This document shows positions 8,302 to 17,318 of a stretch of DNA of 64,000 bases, piece by piece. Positions within the stretch are counted from its first letter, which is position 1. The number at the start of each line of letters is the position of its first letter. The notes beneath the pieces were generated by a model that searched no databases, had not been told where the DNA came from, and was given only the letters and a program-made list of their open reading frames with translations. Location of the stretch: NCBI GenBank assembly GCA_002163155.1, contig MAAO01000006.1, positions 992,001-1,056,000 on the forward strand, given 5' to 3'. Position numbers and translations under genes: made by a program. The DNA is from Halobacteriovorax marinus. GTDB lineage: Bacteria; Bdellovibrionota; Bacteriovoracia; Bacteriovoracales; Bacteriovoracaceae.

Positions 8302-9315
8302 TTGAGCGATGAACTACTAGGAAAACATTACAAAAATCTTCTCGATTTCATTTTTAAATGTGATCAGTTGGATAGCCTTAAAAAAGTCTATGAACTTTTA
8401 AATGAATTTTGGATGAAAGAGTTTAACTCTTCTTCTATTATTATTTATAGTGTTTTTAAGGAAGCTTCTAAAAGTCGAAACTGTCGTCAAGTATGGCAAT
8501 CGAAAAATGAAACTAAACCTCTACTGCAGAAAGAATTAAATAGCATAAGAGAATGTTTAAGAGGCAATGAAAAAATTATTCAATCTTGGGCCCATGTAGA
8601 TGCTGATGTAGGTAACCTCTATGTTTTTGCCTGTGGTGAATCTTTTGATCAGGCTTTCTATGCTGGACTTAGAACTGATGATGTGGTACAGACTCAAATA
8701 TTTGATTATCTCGTTACATATCTTTCCAATGCTTCGCAGAAGTACAAGAAGTTTAGTGAAGCAGATAAGCTAAAGTCGCTTGTACATATAGATGATGTAA
8801 CAGGTCTCTATAATCAACGAAAATTTTTAAAAGATATTGACGATCAAATTCTTAAATTCTCAGAAACAGGAGAAGTTTTTTCTGTTGTTTTTATCGATAT
8901 AGATCATTTTAAAAGTGTAAATGATGGTCATGGTCACCTTGTTGGAACGCAGTTGTTATCAGACGTTGCAAAGGTTCTTAAAAGAGTCATAAGGGAAACG
9001 GATCTTTGTTATCGATATGGGGGAGATGAATTTGTTATTGTTGTTCCCACTTGTGATAGCAAGAATGCAAAAGAAGTAGGTCTTCGAATTCTTAGAGGAA
9101 TTACAAAAGAAAGCTTCTATGTCTCAGAAGAAAAAGGACTTAATGGTTCTCATACCTTCAGTCTCTCTGTCTCGGTAGGAGTCGCGACTTATCCAGTTGA
9201 TGCTAAAACTCAGATTGAGATTATTAGTTTTGCTGATAAAATGATGTACAAAGCAAAACAGTCTGGACGAGGAAAGGTCTGCTGTGCAGGAGAAATGTTT
9301 ACTGAGGATGAATAA
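8302..9315 (+). CDS. Diguanylate cyclase (GGDEF)
   Basis: Makes c-di-GMP from two GTP. The start is TTG, two bases after the previous stop, so it is co-transcribed with the receiver/coiled-coil gene. The N-terminal 150 residues look like a GAF-type sensory domain, poorly conserved and without membrane segments, so the enzyme is cytoplasmic. The catalytic domain (about 160-330) begins with DDVTGLYNQRKF and has an intact GGDEF at 240-244. An RETD motif at 231-234, five residues before it, is the RxxD inhibitory site for product feedback. Bdellovibrio uses separate GGDEF proteins for separate life-cycle decisions. This one probably feeds the motility or polarity function of its operon partner (inference). 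Confidence 0.93.
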   Translation: MSDELLGKHYKNLLDFIFKCDQLDSLKKVYELLNEFWMKEFNSSSIIIYSVFKEASKSRNCRQVWQSKNETKPLLQKELNSIRECLRGNEKIIQSWAHVDADVGNLYVFACGESFDQAFYAGLRTDDVVQTQIFDYLVTYLSNASQKYKKFSEADKLKSLVHIDDVTGLYNQRKFLKDIDDQILKFSETGEVFSVVFIDIDHFKSVNDGHGHLVGTQLLSDVAKVLKRVIRETDLCYRYGGDEFVIVVPTCDSKNAKEVGLRILRGITKESFYVSEEKGLNGSHTFSLSVSVGVATYPVDAKTQIEIISFADKMMYKAKQSGRGKVCCAGEMFTEDE

Positions 9316-10395
9316 GTGTTAATTCTTTCAATTAGTGATCTTCATATCGGTAAAGGGAAATTCTTAAAAAATGGTCAACTGAATATCTTAGAAGACTTTT
9401 TTGAAGATCAGCGTTTCTTCGAATTTTGTGAATATTATTCAACTAAAGATAATTATTCAAAAGAAGTTCACCTTGTCCTTAATGGTGATATTTTAAACCT
9501 AATTCAAATTGATTATGAAGGTGTTTTTACTCATATTATCGATGAGATTAATGCGCAATCTGCTATTGAAAGTATTATAAAAGGGCACCCCGTATTTTTC
9601 GATGCATTGAAAAAATTCTTACAAGCACCAAACAAAAAAATCTCCTATGTCATTGGAAATCACGATGCAGCAATGGATTTTAACTTAGCTCAAGTCGTTT
9701 TAAATAAACGTGTCGAGGGAGAAGTAGAATATTGTCATGACCTACAAACATATGGGGTTCATATAGAGCATGGTCATCGATTTGAAGCTATCAACTCTGT
9801 TCCTAAGAATAAGTTCTATGCTGAAGGACCAAATGGGAAGAAAATTTTAAATCTACCTTGGGGAAGCTTATTCTGTATTTCTGTTTTACCAAGACTAAAA
9901 AAAGAGAGACCTTATTTAGATAAAGTCAGGCCAATGAGTTCATACATAAAGTGGTGCTTATTTCACGACTTAGCATTTTTCCTAAAGATGTCAGTTATAG
10001 TCAGTAAATATTTAATAGAATCGAATTTTGATATTTATGTAAGAGAAAATAGAAATTTTAAAACAACTTTAAAAATTTTAAAACAAATTACTATTTATCC
10101 AAGATACGAAAAAAAAGCGAAGAGTATATTGAAAAAAGATATCACACTCCACACTGTTGTTATGGGTCATACTCATTTACAAGAATGGAGAAGATTTCCT
10201 GAGGGGAAGTATTATTTCAATACGGGAACTTGGAATCCAATTCCCTCAATAGATGCAGGACTTCATCAAGACTCAACTTGTTTAACTTATTGCTTACTAG
10301 ATATTCATAAGGAGACTTCAAGCTTACGTGAAGGCTCCTTAAATGTATGGCAAGGTCGCTGGAGACCATTTAAATCAGAGACATCCACCAATTAA
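9316..10395 (+). CDS. Calcineurin-like metallophosphoesterase
   Basis: Cytoplasmic phosphoesterase of 359 residues, with no signal peptide. All metal-ligand blocks are present: DLH at residues 8-10, GD at 57-58, GNHD at 114-117, and GHTH near 284. The start is GTG directly after the stop of the GGDEF gene, so the two are translationally coupled. The family hydrolyses diverse phosphodiesters and monoesters. UDP-diacylglucosamine hydrolase (LpxH)-type and nucleotide-type relatives exist, but the substrate cannot be told from sequence. Linkage to a c-di-GMP enzyme suggests, without proof, a signalling or envelope substrate. Its last 4 bases overlap the convergent permease gene. Confidence 0.87.
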   Translation: MLILSISDLHIGKGKFLKNGQLNILEDFFEDQRFFEFCEYYSTKDNYSKEVHLVLNGDILNLIQIDYEGVFTHIIDEINAQSAIESIIKGHPVFFDALKKFLQAPNKKISYVIGNHDAAMDFNLAQVVLNKRVEGEVEYCHDLQTYGVHIEHGHRFEAINSVPKNKFYAEGPNGKKILNLPWGSLFCISVLPRLKKERPYLDKVRPMSSYIKWCLFHDLAFFLKMSVIVSKYLIESNFDIYVRENRNFKTTLKILKQITIYPRYEKKAKSILKKDITLHTVVMGHTHLQEWRRFPEGKYYFNTGTWNPIPSIDAGLHQDSTCLTYCLLDIHKETSSLREGSLNVWQGRWRPFKSETSTN

Positions 10396-12554
10396 TTACT
10401 ATTTTGTGCTGATTGTACTGAAATTACTGAACATAATGCGGAAGAAATTAAGTAATCGTCATCAGTTCCTAGAATATCTCTAAACCATGAATGCTCAGAT
10501 GCTCCAAAAACTAAGAGATCAAAATCTCCACTTAGTTGTACAATTGATTCGACAATCTCACTGGATTGAAAAACTTTATACTTTGAATTAGATTTCGTAT
10601 CTTCACTAAGTTTCTTTAGTATTTTTTCTTCATTTGAAACATCTTCACTTGAAAGTGATTTATCTAAAACTTTTACAAGTGTAAGTTCTGCTTTATTTGT
10701 TGTGGCAAAGTGATCAGCAGTATCTATAACAATATGTCGATCAGACTCATTATTTATGACGACTAGAACCTTTCTAACGTATCTAACTCCAGCATCTCTG
10801 AAGATGGCGAGGTTTGATTGTAGATGATTTCTAAGCCAACCTACAGGATTGTGAATAGTGAATGTTCCTCTTTTCTTTCCTCCCCATTCTTTGAAAAGCC
10901 ATTTACAGTGCAGTCTCTGACTAATCTCAAAAACACTTCTTGAGAGGTCATGGCAGACAATGGGATCAAAAGTAATGGGAACATTTTGTTCAACAGACAT
11001 GGCTATAATTCTTCTTCTCAAGGATCTTAGATGTACGGGCTCATCACTCATATCTTTAAGATCTGTCTGCTCTGGAACTTCGGTAAAGTGAGCAACCTCA
11101 AGGTTTTCTCCTTCACTCATGGCCGTTGCCATTTCAACTAACATTTCTGGACTTCTTTCATTTCCAAATAAGGCGACCACAACTTTTGCATCTTTAGAGA
11201 GATCTATACTTTTATAAAAATGAGATAGGTCATTACTTTCTACAATAAGATCTGTTCGCTTACCTCTCATTCCAATTACACCTCTTCTTGTAGTTCTCTT
11301 TCTCGAATAGAGTAGATAAAGTAGAATTCCAGGAATTGAAATAAAGAGAATTGCACTTACTATTATAAATCCCATGGCAAAGAGTAGGGTCAGTCCACTG
11401 ACGATTCCTAATATTTGTAAAAATGGATAGAGAGGACTTTTGAACTGAGGCTTGTACCATTGAACTTGTGTTTCTCTAAGTACAATGACGGCTATATTTT
11501 CGAAAACGAAGATAAATAACATAAACCCTGAAGCTAGTTTTGCAATTTTAAAAACATCCATAAAGAGTATTGCTAGGGCAACGATTATACTCGATAGTAA
11601 AATACTCCAAACTGGCGTTAAGTACTTCTTGTGAAGTCTTCCAATGGCCCTAGGAAGTAAGTTATCTCGTCCCATTGCAAAGGGAAATCTGGAAGAAGCC
11701 AAAATTCCTGCATTTGCCATTGAGATCATGGTGAGAACACCAACGCTAGAGATAAAAATAGCAAAACCACTTCCTCCAACAAGTTGAGCAAATGTGTAAA
11801 GAGGCTTGAAGTTACCGATGAGTTCTTCCTTCGGAACACTACCAACCAGTGTAAAAGTTGTTACAACATAGATCAGGGTAACTATTGCCAATGAAAATAA
11901 GATACCTCGGGGAAGATTCCTCTCTGGGTCTTTAATTTCTTCAGCAATGGCCGCAACTTTAGTAACACCAGCATAAGAAACAAAAACAAGAGCGGTAGAA
12001 GATAAGAGTCCACCAAACCCGTTTGTCATAAAGGGGGTTGTGAGTGTTGCGTCATAGTGAGCTATTCCTGCTCCACTAAGTACAAAGAGTGAACCTATAG
12101 CAAGTGCTACAACAAACATGAGGGCACTACTTACTTTACCAACTCCAAATATATTTAATATCGTAATAAGAATTAAAGAAACAATTGCCGTAGGAATAAG
12201 TGGAACATTGGCCAAGATGGATAGGTAAGCCCCGAATCCAATAAGTGCAAAAGCTGCCTTTAAAAGAAGAGATAACCAAAGGCCTAGACCAGCTACTGTA
12301 CCTACAAGTGGACCGAATGTTCTTTCAAGATAAACATACGTACCACCTGAAGTTGGCATTGCTGTAGCTAGCTCTGATTTTGACATTGAAGCTGGGAGAA
12401 CACATAGAGCAGCAAGAAGGTAGGCTAACCATACTGAAGGACCTGTTTGTGCTATGGCTAAACTTGGAAGAACAAAAATTCCACTTCCTAACATTGCGCT
12501 TATACTAATTGCTACAACTGAACTTAAACCTAATCTTCTCTCAAGAGTTTTCAC
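10392..12554 (-). CDS. APC-family amino acid permease with universal-stress-protein-like tail
   Basis: Inner-membrane transporter of 720 residues. Residues about 1-420 hold roughly 12 hydrophobic segments with the APC motifs GSGIFVLPS in helix 1 and SGGTYVYLERTFGP in the helix 2-3 region. The C-terminal 300 residues are soluble, with two stretches resembling universal stress protein domains (KVVVALFGNERSPEMLVEMA and RKVLVVINNESDRHIVIDTA starts). Such fusions occur in cationic or branched amino-acid and metabolite transporters, where the tail may bind nucleotide. The exact substrate is unknown. For a predator that takes up prey-derived amino acids a broad importer is plausible. Convergent 4-base overlap with the phosphoesterase gene. 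Confidence 0.88.
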   Translation of the reverse strand: MKTLERRLGLSSVVAISISAMLGSGIFVLPSLAIAQTGPSVWLAYLLAALCVLPASMSKSELATAMPTSGGTYVYLERTFGPLVGTVAGLGLWLSLLLKAAFALIGFGAYLSILANVPLIPTAIVSLILITILNIFGVGKVSSALMFVVALAIGSLFVLSGAGIAHYDATLTTPFMTNGFGGLLSSTALVFVSYAGVTKVAAIAEEIKDPERNLPRGILFSLAIVTLIYVVTTFTLVGSVPKEELIGNFKPLYTFAQLVGGSGFAIFISSVGVLTMISMANAGILASSRFPFAMGRDNLLPRAIGRLHKKYLTPVWSILLSSIIVALAILFMDVFKIAKLASGFMLFIFVFENIAVIVLRETQVQWYKPQFKSPLYPFLQILGIVSGLTLLFAMGFIIVSAILFISIPGILLYLLYSRKRTTRRGVIGMRGKRTDLIVESNDLSHFYKSIDLSKDAKVVVALFGNERSPEMLVEMATAMSEGENLEVAHFTEVPEQTDLKDMSDEPVHLRSLRRRIIAMSVEQNVPITFDPIVCHDLSRSVFEISQRLHCKWLFKEWGGKKRGTFTIHNPVGWLRNHLQSNLAIFRDAGVRYVRKVLVVINNESDRHIVIDTADHFATTNKAELTLVKVLDKSLSSEDVSNEEKILKKLSEDTKSNSKYKVFQSSEIVESIVQLSGDFDLLVFGASEHSWFRDILGTDDDYLISSALCSVISVQSAQNSN

Positions 12555-12635
12555 AAAGCCTCACTTAATTATTAGTAATTATTTTGTCATACTTTAGAAA
12601 ATAAGTCATGTGATTGAGAAAAGATGTCTACGAAA

Positions 12636-13496
12636 TTACTGCCAAATACTTACTTGGACAAAGAATTTGCCTTTATTGCTATCAAAAGTTGTATAAAATT
12701 CTAAAATGGACTCTCTAGAGCTTAATAATTCAGTGTGACCAACGCCAAAAATGCTATTAATCTCATGAACTTTATCACCAGAACTATTGAGCATTTTCTT
12801 AGTTTTAGTTACTAAAGTTTGAATGAAAGTTTCAAAGATTTCATCAGTACTTTGAATTGAAGTATTATCTATGTTTTCTAAAATATATTCTTCAAAAGTA
12901 CTACTCGGAAATGCAACAGTTATAATTCCATTAAATAATTCTGAATGTATAATAATACATCCATAATAGTCATACTCCTGATGAACTTCTGGGTTTAACT
13001 TCTGTGTTGTTTCTTTTTTTATGTCTTTAAAGTTCCCAATTGTTTGAAGAATATCTTTAAAATTCATAATAACTTTGTTTACAAAAGTAGTATCTATCAT
13101 TTTCTTAGTTTTTAAACAAACCAATGGGGATTTATTTAAGGCCAATCGCAGACTACTCACAGTAACAGGTTTCTCTAACGAGTAAATATGATCAAAGTGC
13201 TGCTTTGTTTTTTCAAGTAAGTTCGTTGAGGAGCTCACGATTATAATAGGAGTTTCTTGATTGTAATGACTCCTTCTAATGGTTGAGATGAATTCATCTC
13301 CATTCACTTTAGGCATATTATAGTCTGTAAAAATATATTCAAATTTCTGATTTCTAGATTTTAAAATACCTTCCATGCCATCCTTTGCTACAACGACATT
13401 GACCTCTCTTATTTTAGAAATAAGCTTAGCGAATAAAACTAGAAAGTCTGGGTCATCATCCACAACAAGAATGGATTGAATAATATTAGATTTCAT
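12636..13496 (-). CDS. Receiver domain fused to CheX-like phosphatase domain
   Basis: Signalling protein of 286 residues. The receiver domain (about 8-122) has acidic pair VVDDD, phosphoacceptor Asp58 in FTDYNMP and Lys109 in YSLEKP. The second half (about 130-285) matches the CheX/CheC-type fold: TTFVNKVIMNFKDIL at the start, then a beta-rich region with GIITVAFPS, and a helix with IFETFIQTLVTKTKKML. CheX-type proteins dephosphorylate CheY. The classic ExxN catalytic pair is not obvious here. A receiver with a phosphatase-like tail may act as phosphate sink or regulated phosphatase for the neighbouring island (inference). TTATCGGT just upstream reads ACCGATAA on the coding strand, 6 bases before the ATG. 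Confidence 0.8.
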   Translation of the reverse strand: MKSNIIQSILVVDDDPDFLVLFAKLISKIREVNVVVAKDGMEGILKSRNQKFEYIFTDYNMPKVNGDEFISTIRRSHYNQETPIIIVSSSTNLLEKTKQHFDHIYSLEKPVTVSSLRLALNKSPLVCLKTKKMIDTTFVNKVIMNFKDILQTIGNFKDIKKETTQKLNPEVHQEYDYYGCIIIHSELFNGIITVAFPSSTFEEYILENIDNTSIQSTDEIFETFIQTLVTKTKKMLNSSGDKVHEINSIFGVGHTELLSSRESILEFYTTFDSNKGKFFVQVSIWQ

Positions 13497-13593
13497 AGAT
13501 ATTTATCGGTTGAGTAGGCTAATTAATGCTCCGATTTAATATATATTGAGATTAAATTATGGCCAAAGAAATGTTTAATATTTGAATTTGCTC

Positions 13594-13620
13594 TAAAAAA
13601 GTATATTGAAAAACCGAAAT
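13594..13620 (+). promoter_or_regulatory. Possible sigma-28-like promoter (weak)
   Basis: TAAA, 15 bases, then ACCGAAAT. The -35 part is exact, and the -10 part matches GCCGATAA at 5 of 8 positions. It ends 6 bases before the ATG at 13627, the same geometry as the strong site at 5460. On its own this is weak evidence. Confidence 0.3.
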
Positions 13621-13626
13621 AATAGT

Positions 13627-15537
13627 ATGGAGAATATTCTAGTCGTAGATGACGACAAAGACATTCATTCACTTATAGAGCTTGAATTTATCAAGTCTTC
13701 TTATCAAGTATATTGCGCTAAAAGCGTTGAAGAGGCCATTGAGCTCTTAAACGAAGAAGAATTCATATGTATCTTTTTAGATATTATTCTTGGCGAAAAT
13801 GAAACTAGTGAATCTGTAATTAAACATGGAAAAGAAACCCCCATATTTCTGATTAGTGCTCATATTACAGATAAGTATAAAAATAATATTTTACACAAAG
13901 AAACTAATATTGTTGATTGCATTAAAAAGCCTTTTATTAAAGGGGACTTAGTAAATAGAATAGATGAACTAAAAAAGACGATGAAACTTTCTGATGAACT
14001 TGGAAATATGAAAAAAAACTTAGAATCCTCTAAAACTGAAACAGAGAATCAGTTGGTGAAGGGAAATATGAGTAAAGAGGAAAGAGAGGTCTTACAGGGA
14101 GAGGCTGAAGAGCTTAAAGAAGAATTGCAAAGAATTTCTGACTTTTCAGGAAAACTAACTGATGAAAGTCAAATTATTCCAGGCTCGAAAGAAGATTTAG
14201 TGGGAGAGGGGCAACGGATTAAGGGCTCTAAAGAGGACCTTACCGATGAGAGTCAACTTGTAAAAGGTAGTAAAGAAGATTTAGCAGAAGAAGCTCAACG
14301 AATCAAAGGAATTGGTGAAGATTCAGCTGAAGAAGTTCACCTTATAAAAGGCGATAAACAAGATCTCGCAGAAAAAGGTCAACTTATAAAAGGTGAAAAG
14401 AAAGATCTCGCAGAAAAAGGCCAACATATAAAAGGTGATAAACAAGATCTCGCAGAAAAAGGTCAACTTATAAAAGGTGAAAAGAAAGATCTCGCAGAAA
14501 AGGGCCAACATATAAAAGGTGATAAACAAGATCTCGCAGAAAAAGGCCAACTTATAAAAGGTGAAAAGAAAGATCTCGCAGAAAAGGGCCAACATATAAA
14601 AGGCGATAAACAAGATCTCGCAGAAAAAGGCCAACTTATAAAAGGTGAAAAGAAAGATCTCGCAGAAAAGGGCCAACATATAAAAGGTGATAAACAAGAT
14701 CTCGCAGAAAAAGGCCAACATATAAAAGGTGATAAACAAGATCTCGCAGAAAAAGGTCAACTTATAAAAGGTGAAAAGAAAGATCTCGCAGAAAAGGGCC
14801 AACATATAAAAGGCGATAAACAAGACCTCGCAGAAAAAAATAAGCTTATAGCAGGTAATAAAGAAGAGTTAGAAAATGTTAACGGAGATAAATCATTAAA
14901 AAAAATAGAGAGTCATGAAGTTGAGGTAAATATTTTCTCTGATGAAGATGAGAATGAATTTGATAAAGATGCCCTCTCCATCGAAAAAGATGCAAAGAAA
15001 GTAACTGAGCAAGAGCATAAACAAAGAAAGGAAATAGCCTATCTTAAGAAGAAAGGTGCAGGAGCTAGGAATCTCACGGGCTACACTAGACTTATGGTTG
15101 CAGTATTACTTGGAACGAAAGTAGAAATAGAATTAGCCCTTGATGAAGGCGAAAGGTTAGAGGATAAGTGCAAAGGAGGGTATACATCTCTTCATCTCGC
15201 TGTGATGAAAGGTAATTTAGACGTTGCTGAGTATTTAATTTCCAAAGGTGCAAAAATAACTGCAAAAGATAATGAAAACAGGGAACCGCTATATTTTGCT
15301 ATTCAAAAAAACGATTTTGAATTAACTAAGTTCTTAGTTGATAACGGCGCCCCTACCAATAGACGGATAAAGGGGAGAACATATTTAGTTTTAGCTACTT
15401 TGAAGAAAAATGAAGAAATGTTTAACTTTTTTATTTCAAAAGGAATTCCAATTGAGGCCCGTGATGATCATGGATTTAATGTGAATTACTATTTAAGGAA
15501 ACTGAAAATAGAACACTTTTTAACTAAAGCAGCTTAA
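13627..15537 (+). CDS. Receiver - 14-residue repeat - ankyrin protein
   Basis: Protein of about 636 residues with a layout I do not recognise. The start chosen is the ATG giving MENILVVDDD; a TTG at 13606 would add 7 residues. The receiver domain (about 1-120) has Asp52 in IFLDIILG and a Lys in CIKKPF. Residues about 186-409 are sixteen or more 14-residue repeats of the type GDKQDLAEKGQLIK, highly charged, alternating GDKQD and GEKKD forms. The C-terminus (about 470-630) holds about four to five ankyrin repeats, the clearest being GGYTSLHLAVMKGNLDVAEY. Ankyrin repeats bind proteins, so the molecule looks like a phosphorylation-controlled adaptor with a long spacer. Ten bases later comes a stand-alone receiver gene. 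Confidence 0.8.
   Translation: MENILVVDDDKDIHSLIELEFIKSSYQVYCAKSVEEAIELLNEEEFICIFLDIILGENETSESVIKHGKETPIFLISAHITDKYKNNILHKETNIVDCIKKPFIKGDLVNRIDELKKTMKLSDELGNMKKNLESSKTETENQLVKGNMSKEEREVLQGEAEELKEELQRISDFSGKLTDESQIIPGSKEDLVGEGQRIKGSKEDLTDESQLVKGSKEDLAEEAQRIKGIGEDSAEEVHLIKGDKQDLAEKGQLIKGEKKDLAEKGQHIKGDKQDLAEKGQLIKGEKKDLAEKGQHIKGDKQDLAEKGQLIKGEKKDLAEKGQHIKGDKQDLAEKGQLIKGEKKDLAEKGQHIKGDKQDLAEKGQHIKGDKQDLAEKGQLIKGEKKDLAEKGQHIKGDKQDLAEKNKLIAGNKEELENVNGDKSLKKIESHEVEVNIFSDEDENEFDKDALSIEKDAKKVTEQEHKQRKEIAYLKKKGAGARNLTGYTRLMVAVLLGTKVEIELALDEGERLEDKCKGGYTSLHLAVMKGNLDVAEYLISKGAKITAKDNENREPLYFAIQKNDFELTKFLVDNGAPTNRRIKGRTYLVLATLKKNEEMFNFFISKGIPIEARDDHGFNVNYYLRKLKIEHFLTKAA
14182..14853 (+). repeat. 42-bp in-frame tandem repeat array (16 units)
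   Basis: Sixteen consecutive 42-base units in frame. The first four (14182-14349) are diverged. The next eleven (14350-14811) are nearly identical at DNA level and mostly alternate in two forms, giving an 84-base higher-order period; one place has two GDKQD units in a row. The sixteenth decays. Each contains GATCTCGCAGAAAA or a close variant. The near-identity indicates recent expansion, and copy number may vary between strains. Confidence 0.93.
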
Positions 15538-15547
15538 GGGAGAGGTA

Positions 15548-15934
15548 ATGAATTTAGAATTTTTAGTTATAGACGATTCTTTAGAAATGGTTGATTTACT
15601 TGAGAATTTTATTGAAAACGGAAAACTTGGACATGGTCACTCATTTGAAAATGAATTTGCTGCCATGGATTATATCTCTGAAAATAAAGCTGATGTATTA
15701 ATCATTGATGTAAATTTAAATCATATTAATGGTTTCAAGTTGGGAAGTATGATTAGGGCGATGCTTAAGTTAGAAATACCAATTATATACATTTCCTCGA
15801 ACGATCTTTATTTGAAGGATTTCTACAAAGCAGATCAAAGAAATACTTATTTTATGAATAAACCTTTTGATAAGAGAACTTTTGAAAGTGTTATTTCGAA
15901 GATGACTGGAGGTCAAGAAGCATTTACCGGATAA
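15548..15934 (+). CDS. Stand-alone receiver (CheY-like) protein
   Basis: 128 residues forming only a receiver domain: acidic residues at VIDDS (8-11), phosphoacceptor Asp54 in LIIDVNLN, conserved Ser/Thr in IYISSND, and Lys in FMNKPFD. No output domain, so it must act by protein contact or as a phosphorelay intermediate. AGGGAGAGG precedes the ATG as a good ribosome binding site. It lies 10 bases after the receiver-ankyrin gene on the same strand, so the two are likely co-transcribed and may share a kinase. The next gene converges with 6 bases between. Confidence 0.88.
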   Translation: MNLEFLVIDDSLEMVDLLENFIENGKLGHGHSFENEFAAMDYISENKADVLIIDVNLNHINGFKLGSMIRAMLKLEIPIIYISSNDLYLKDFYKADQRNTYFMNKPFDKRTFESVISKMTGGQEAFTG

Positions 15935-15940
15935 TTGATA

Positions 15941-16636
15941 TTAGAGACCTACTAACATTTGTCTTACACATTTCAAAGTTTCTTCGTCTTCAACATTAAA
16001 TGAGACGTGTATTTGATATCCTAAAGGTTCATTAGTTCGTTCTACATCTGTAACTACCCCTCGTATAAATTTTTCTTTAGAAAGATCTTTGATTAAATCT
16101 CCTGCTAAGTGAACTGTATTTCCTTTGGCAATTAAATTTTTTGAGAAGAGTAAAATTCCTTCTTCATTAAGTGAAATTACATTCATCTCCAAATCCAACA
16201 TTGCTTCACTAGTTGCTGCAGGAGCTGCAAAATAAGGCAGGTAGGTCGAGTCTTTGAACATATCGTCGAAGGCTGAATTCACCTTCGCTGAGACGGTGGT
16301 TCTATCAAGGGGTTTCGTGATAAAGTCGTCTGCTCCAAGCTTTAAGGCCTCTTGTATGTCTTCCTCTGCTGTTCTTCTGGAGATCATGATAATTTTGATT
16401 TCTTTCCCTACAATTTTTCTTAGCGTCTTTAAGATATTATATCCAGCACCTTTAATATCTTGTAGATTAAGGTCAATAAGACACAGGTCTGGTTTTATAT
16501 GTTTAAATTTTTCGAAAAATTCGTTAAATGTTGTGCTTGTTGTAACGATATATCCTTCTTTAGTAAGAATATCATCTAATAATTTATTAATATCATTGTC
16601 ATCATCAATGGTTAATACCCTTTTATATTTCATCAT
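15941..16636 (-). CDS. Response regulator with C-terminal PilZ-like domain (1)
   Basis: 231 residues. The receiver (about 5-122) has VLTIDDDND, Asp55 in CLIDLNL and Lys in FITKPLD. The tail (about 135-230) is beta-rich (LDLEMNVISLNEEGILLFS, YQIHVSFNVED) and looks like a PilZ-type barrel, but the RxxxR and DxSxxG c-di-GMP-binding motifs are not visible. Binding of c-di-GMP is therefore doubtful. Its start codon overlaps the stop of the preceding regulator by one base. It is last in a four-gene minus-strand operon (receiver-HD, HPt, two regulators). Confidence 0.8.
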   Translation of the reverse strand: MMKYKRVLTIDDDNDINKLLDDILTKEGYIVTTSTTFNEFFEKFKHIKPDLCLIDLNLQDIKGAGYNILKTLRKIVGKEIKIIMISRRTAEEDIQEALKLGADDFITKPLDRTTVSAKVNSAFDDMFKDSTYLPYFAAPAATSEAMLDLEMNVISLNEEGILLFSKNLIAKGNTVHLAGDLIKDLSKEKFIRGVVTDVERTNEPLGYQIHVSFNVEDEETLKCVRQMLVGL

Positions 16637-17316
16637 TACACTTTCTTCTTTTGAATCTTTCTAATGGATTGTAGAGTTTTTTCGGGGATTCCAATGATTT
16701 GAACAGTCGTGTCGTAAAGCCCTGGAGTAATATCTCTTGAGGCTTGATAGACTTGCAAATGACCTTTTGGTATATTTAACTTTTCAAAAAAATCACTATG
16801 AATTTCTATGTATTGCTTGCTTGAAAATTTTACTTTTGATCTAATGGAAACAGAAAGTTCATTAAATTTAATAATTTCAGCAGGAATTTGTACCGAAAGC
16901 TTTTGTTGATTTTCTTCAAAAACTATTTCATCAAACTCATGATCTCCAATATTACCTTTAACAGTAGAAACTAAGGTTTGATTATTAAATGGCTTTACGA
17001 GATAACCTTGAACACCATATTCTTTGGATAACATTATTGCTTGTTTGCTACTGTCACTACTAATAATATAAACGTTAATTTTATCTAGTAAGTCTAGTCC
17101 AACCATTTTGTCTAGTAATGTATATCCAAATTCGTCTATAAGGTTTATATCTAGTAAGACTAAGTGTGGTACATATTCTATAATAAGAGAAAGTGCTTCC
17201 TCAGTACTTTTAGAGAGAAGTACATTGTAACCAAAGTTTGTTAGAACTTTATGAATAAAAATTTGAATCTCAGAGTCATCATCGACAACTAGGATATTTT
17301 TTTTAATTTTAAACAA
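16636..17316 (-). CDS. Response regulator with C-terminal PilZ-like domain (2)
   Basis: 226 residues and the same plan as the next gene downstream: receiver (about 7-125) with VVDDD, Asp56 in LVLLDINL and Lys in YLVKPFN, then a beta-rich tail (about 145-215: LSVSIRSKVKFSSKQYIEIH) that may be a divergent PilZ-type barrel without recognisable c-di-GMP motifs. It starts 2 bases after the HPt gene, so it is an obvious candidate acceptor of phosphate from that HPt protein. The two tandem regulators probably arose by duplication, though their tails are now quite different. Confidence 0.78.
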   Translation of the reverse strand: MFKIKKNILVVDDDSEIQIFIHKVLTNFGYNVLLSKSTEEALSLIIEYVPHLVLLDINLIDEFGYTLLDKMVGLDLLDKINVYIISSDSSKQAIMLSKEYGVQGYLVKPFNNQTLVSTVKGNIGDHEFDEIVFEENQQKLSVQIPAEIIKFNELSVSIRSKVKFSSKQYIEIHSDFFEKLNIPKGHLQVYQASRDITPGLYDTTVQIIGIPEKTLQSIRKIQKKKV

Positions 17317-17318
17317 TA

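Noticed and set aside
14323-14823. Long open frame of 166 codons antisense to the 42-base repeats
   Set aside because: It is a by-product of the in-frame repeat array on the plus strand and encodes only a Phe/Leu repeat with no start signal.
14182-14853. CRISPR array
   Set aside because: The 42-base units follow one another without spacers and keep reading frame; no cas genes nearby.
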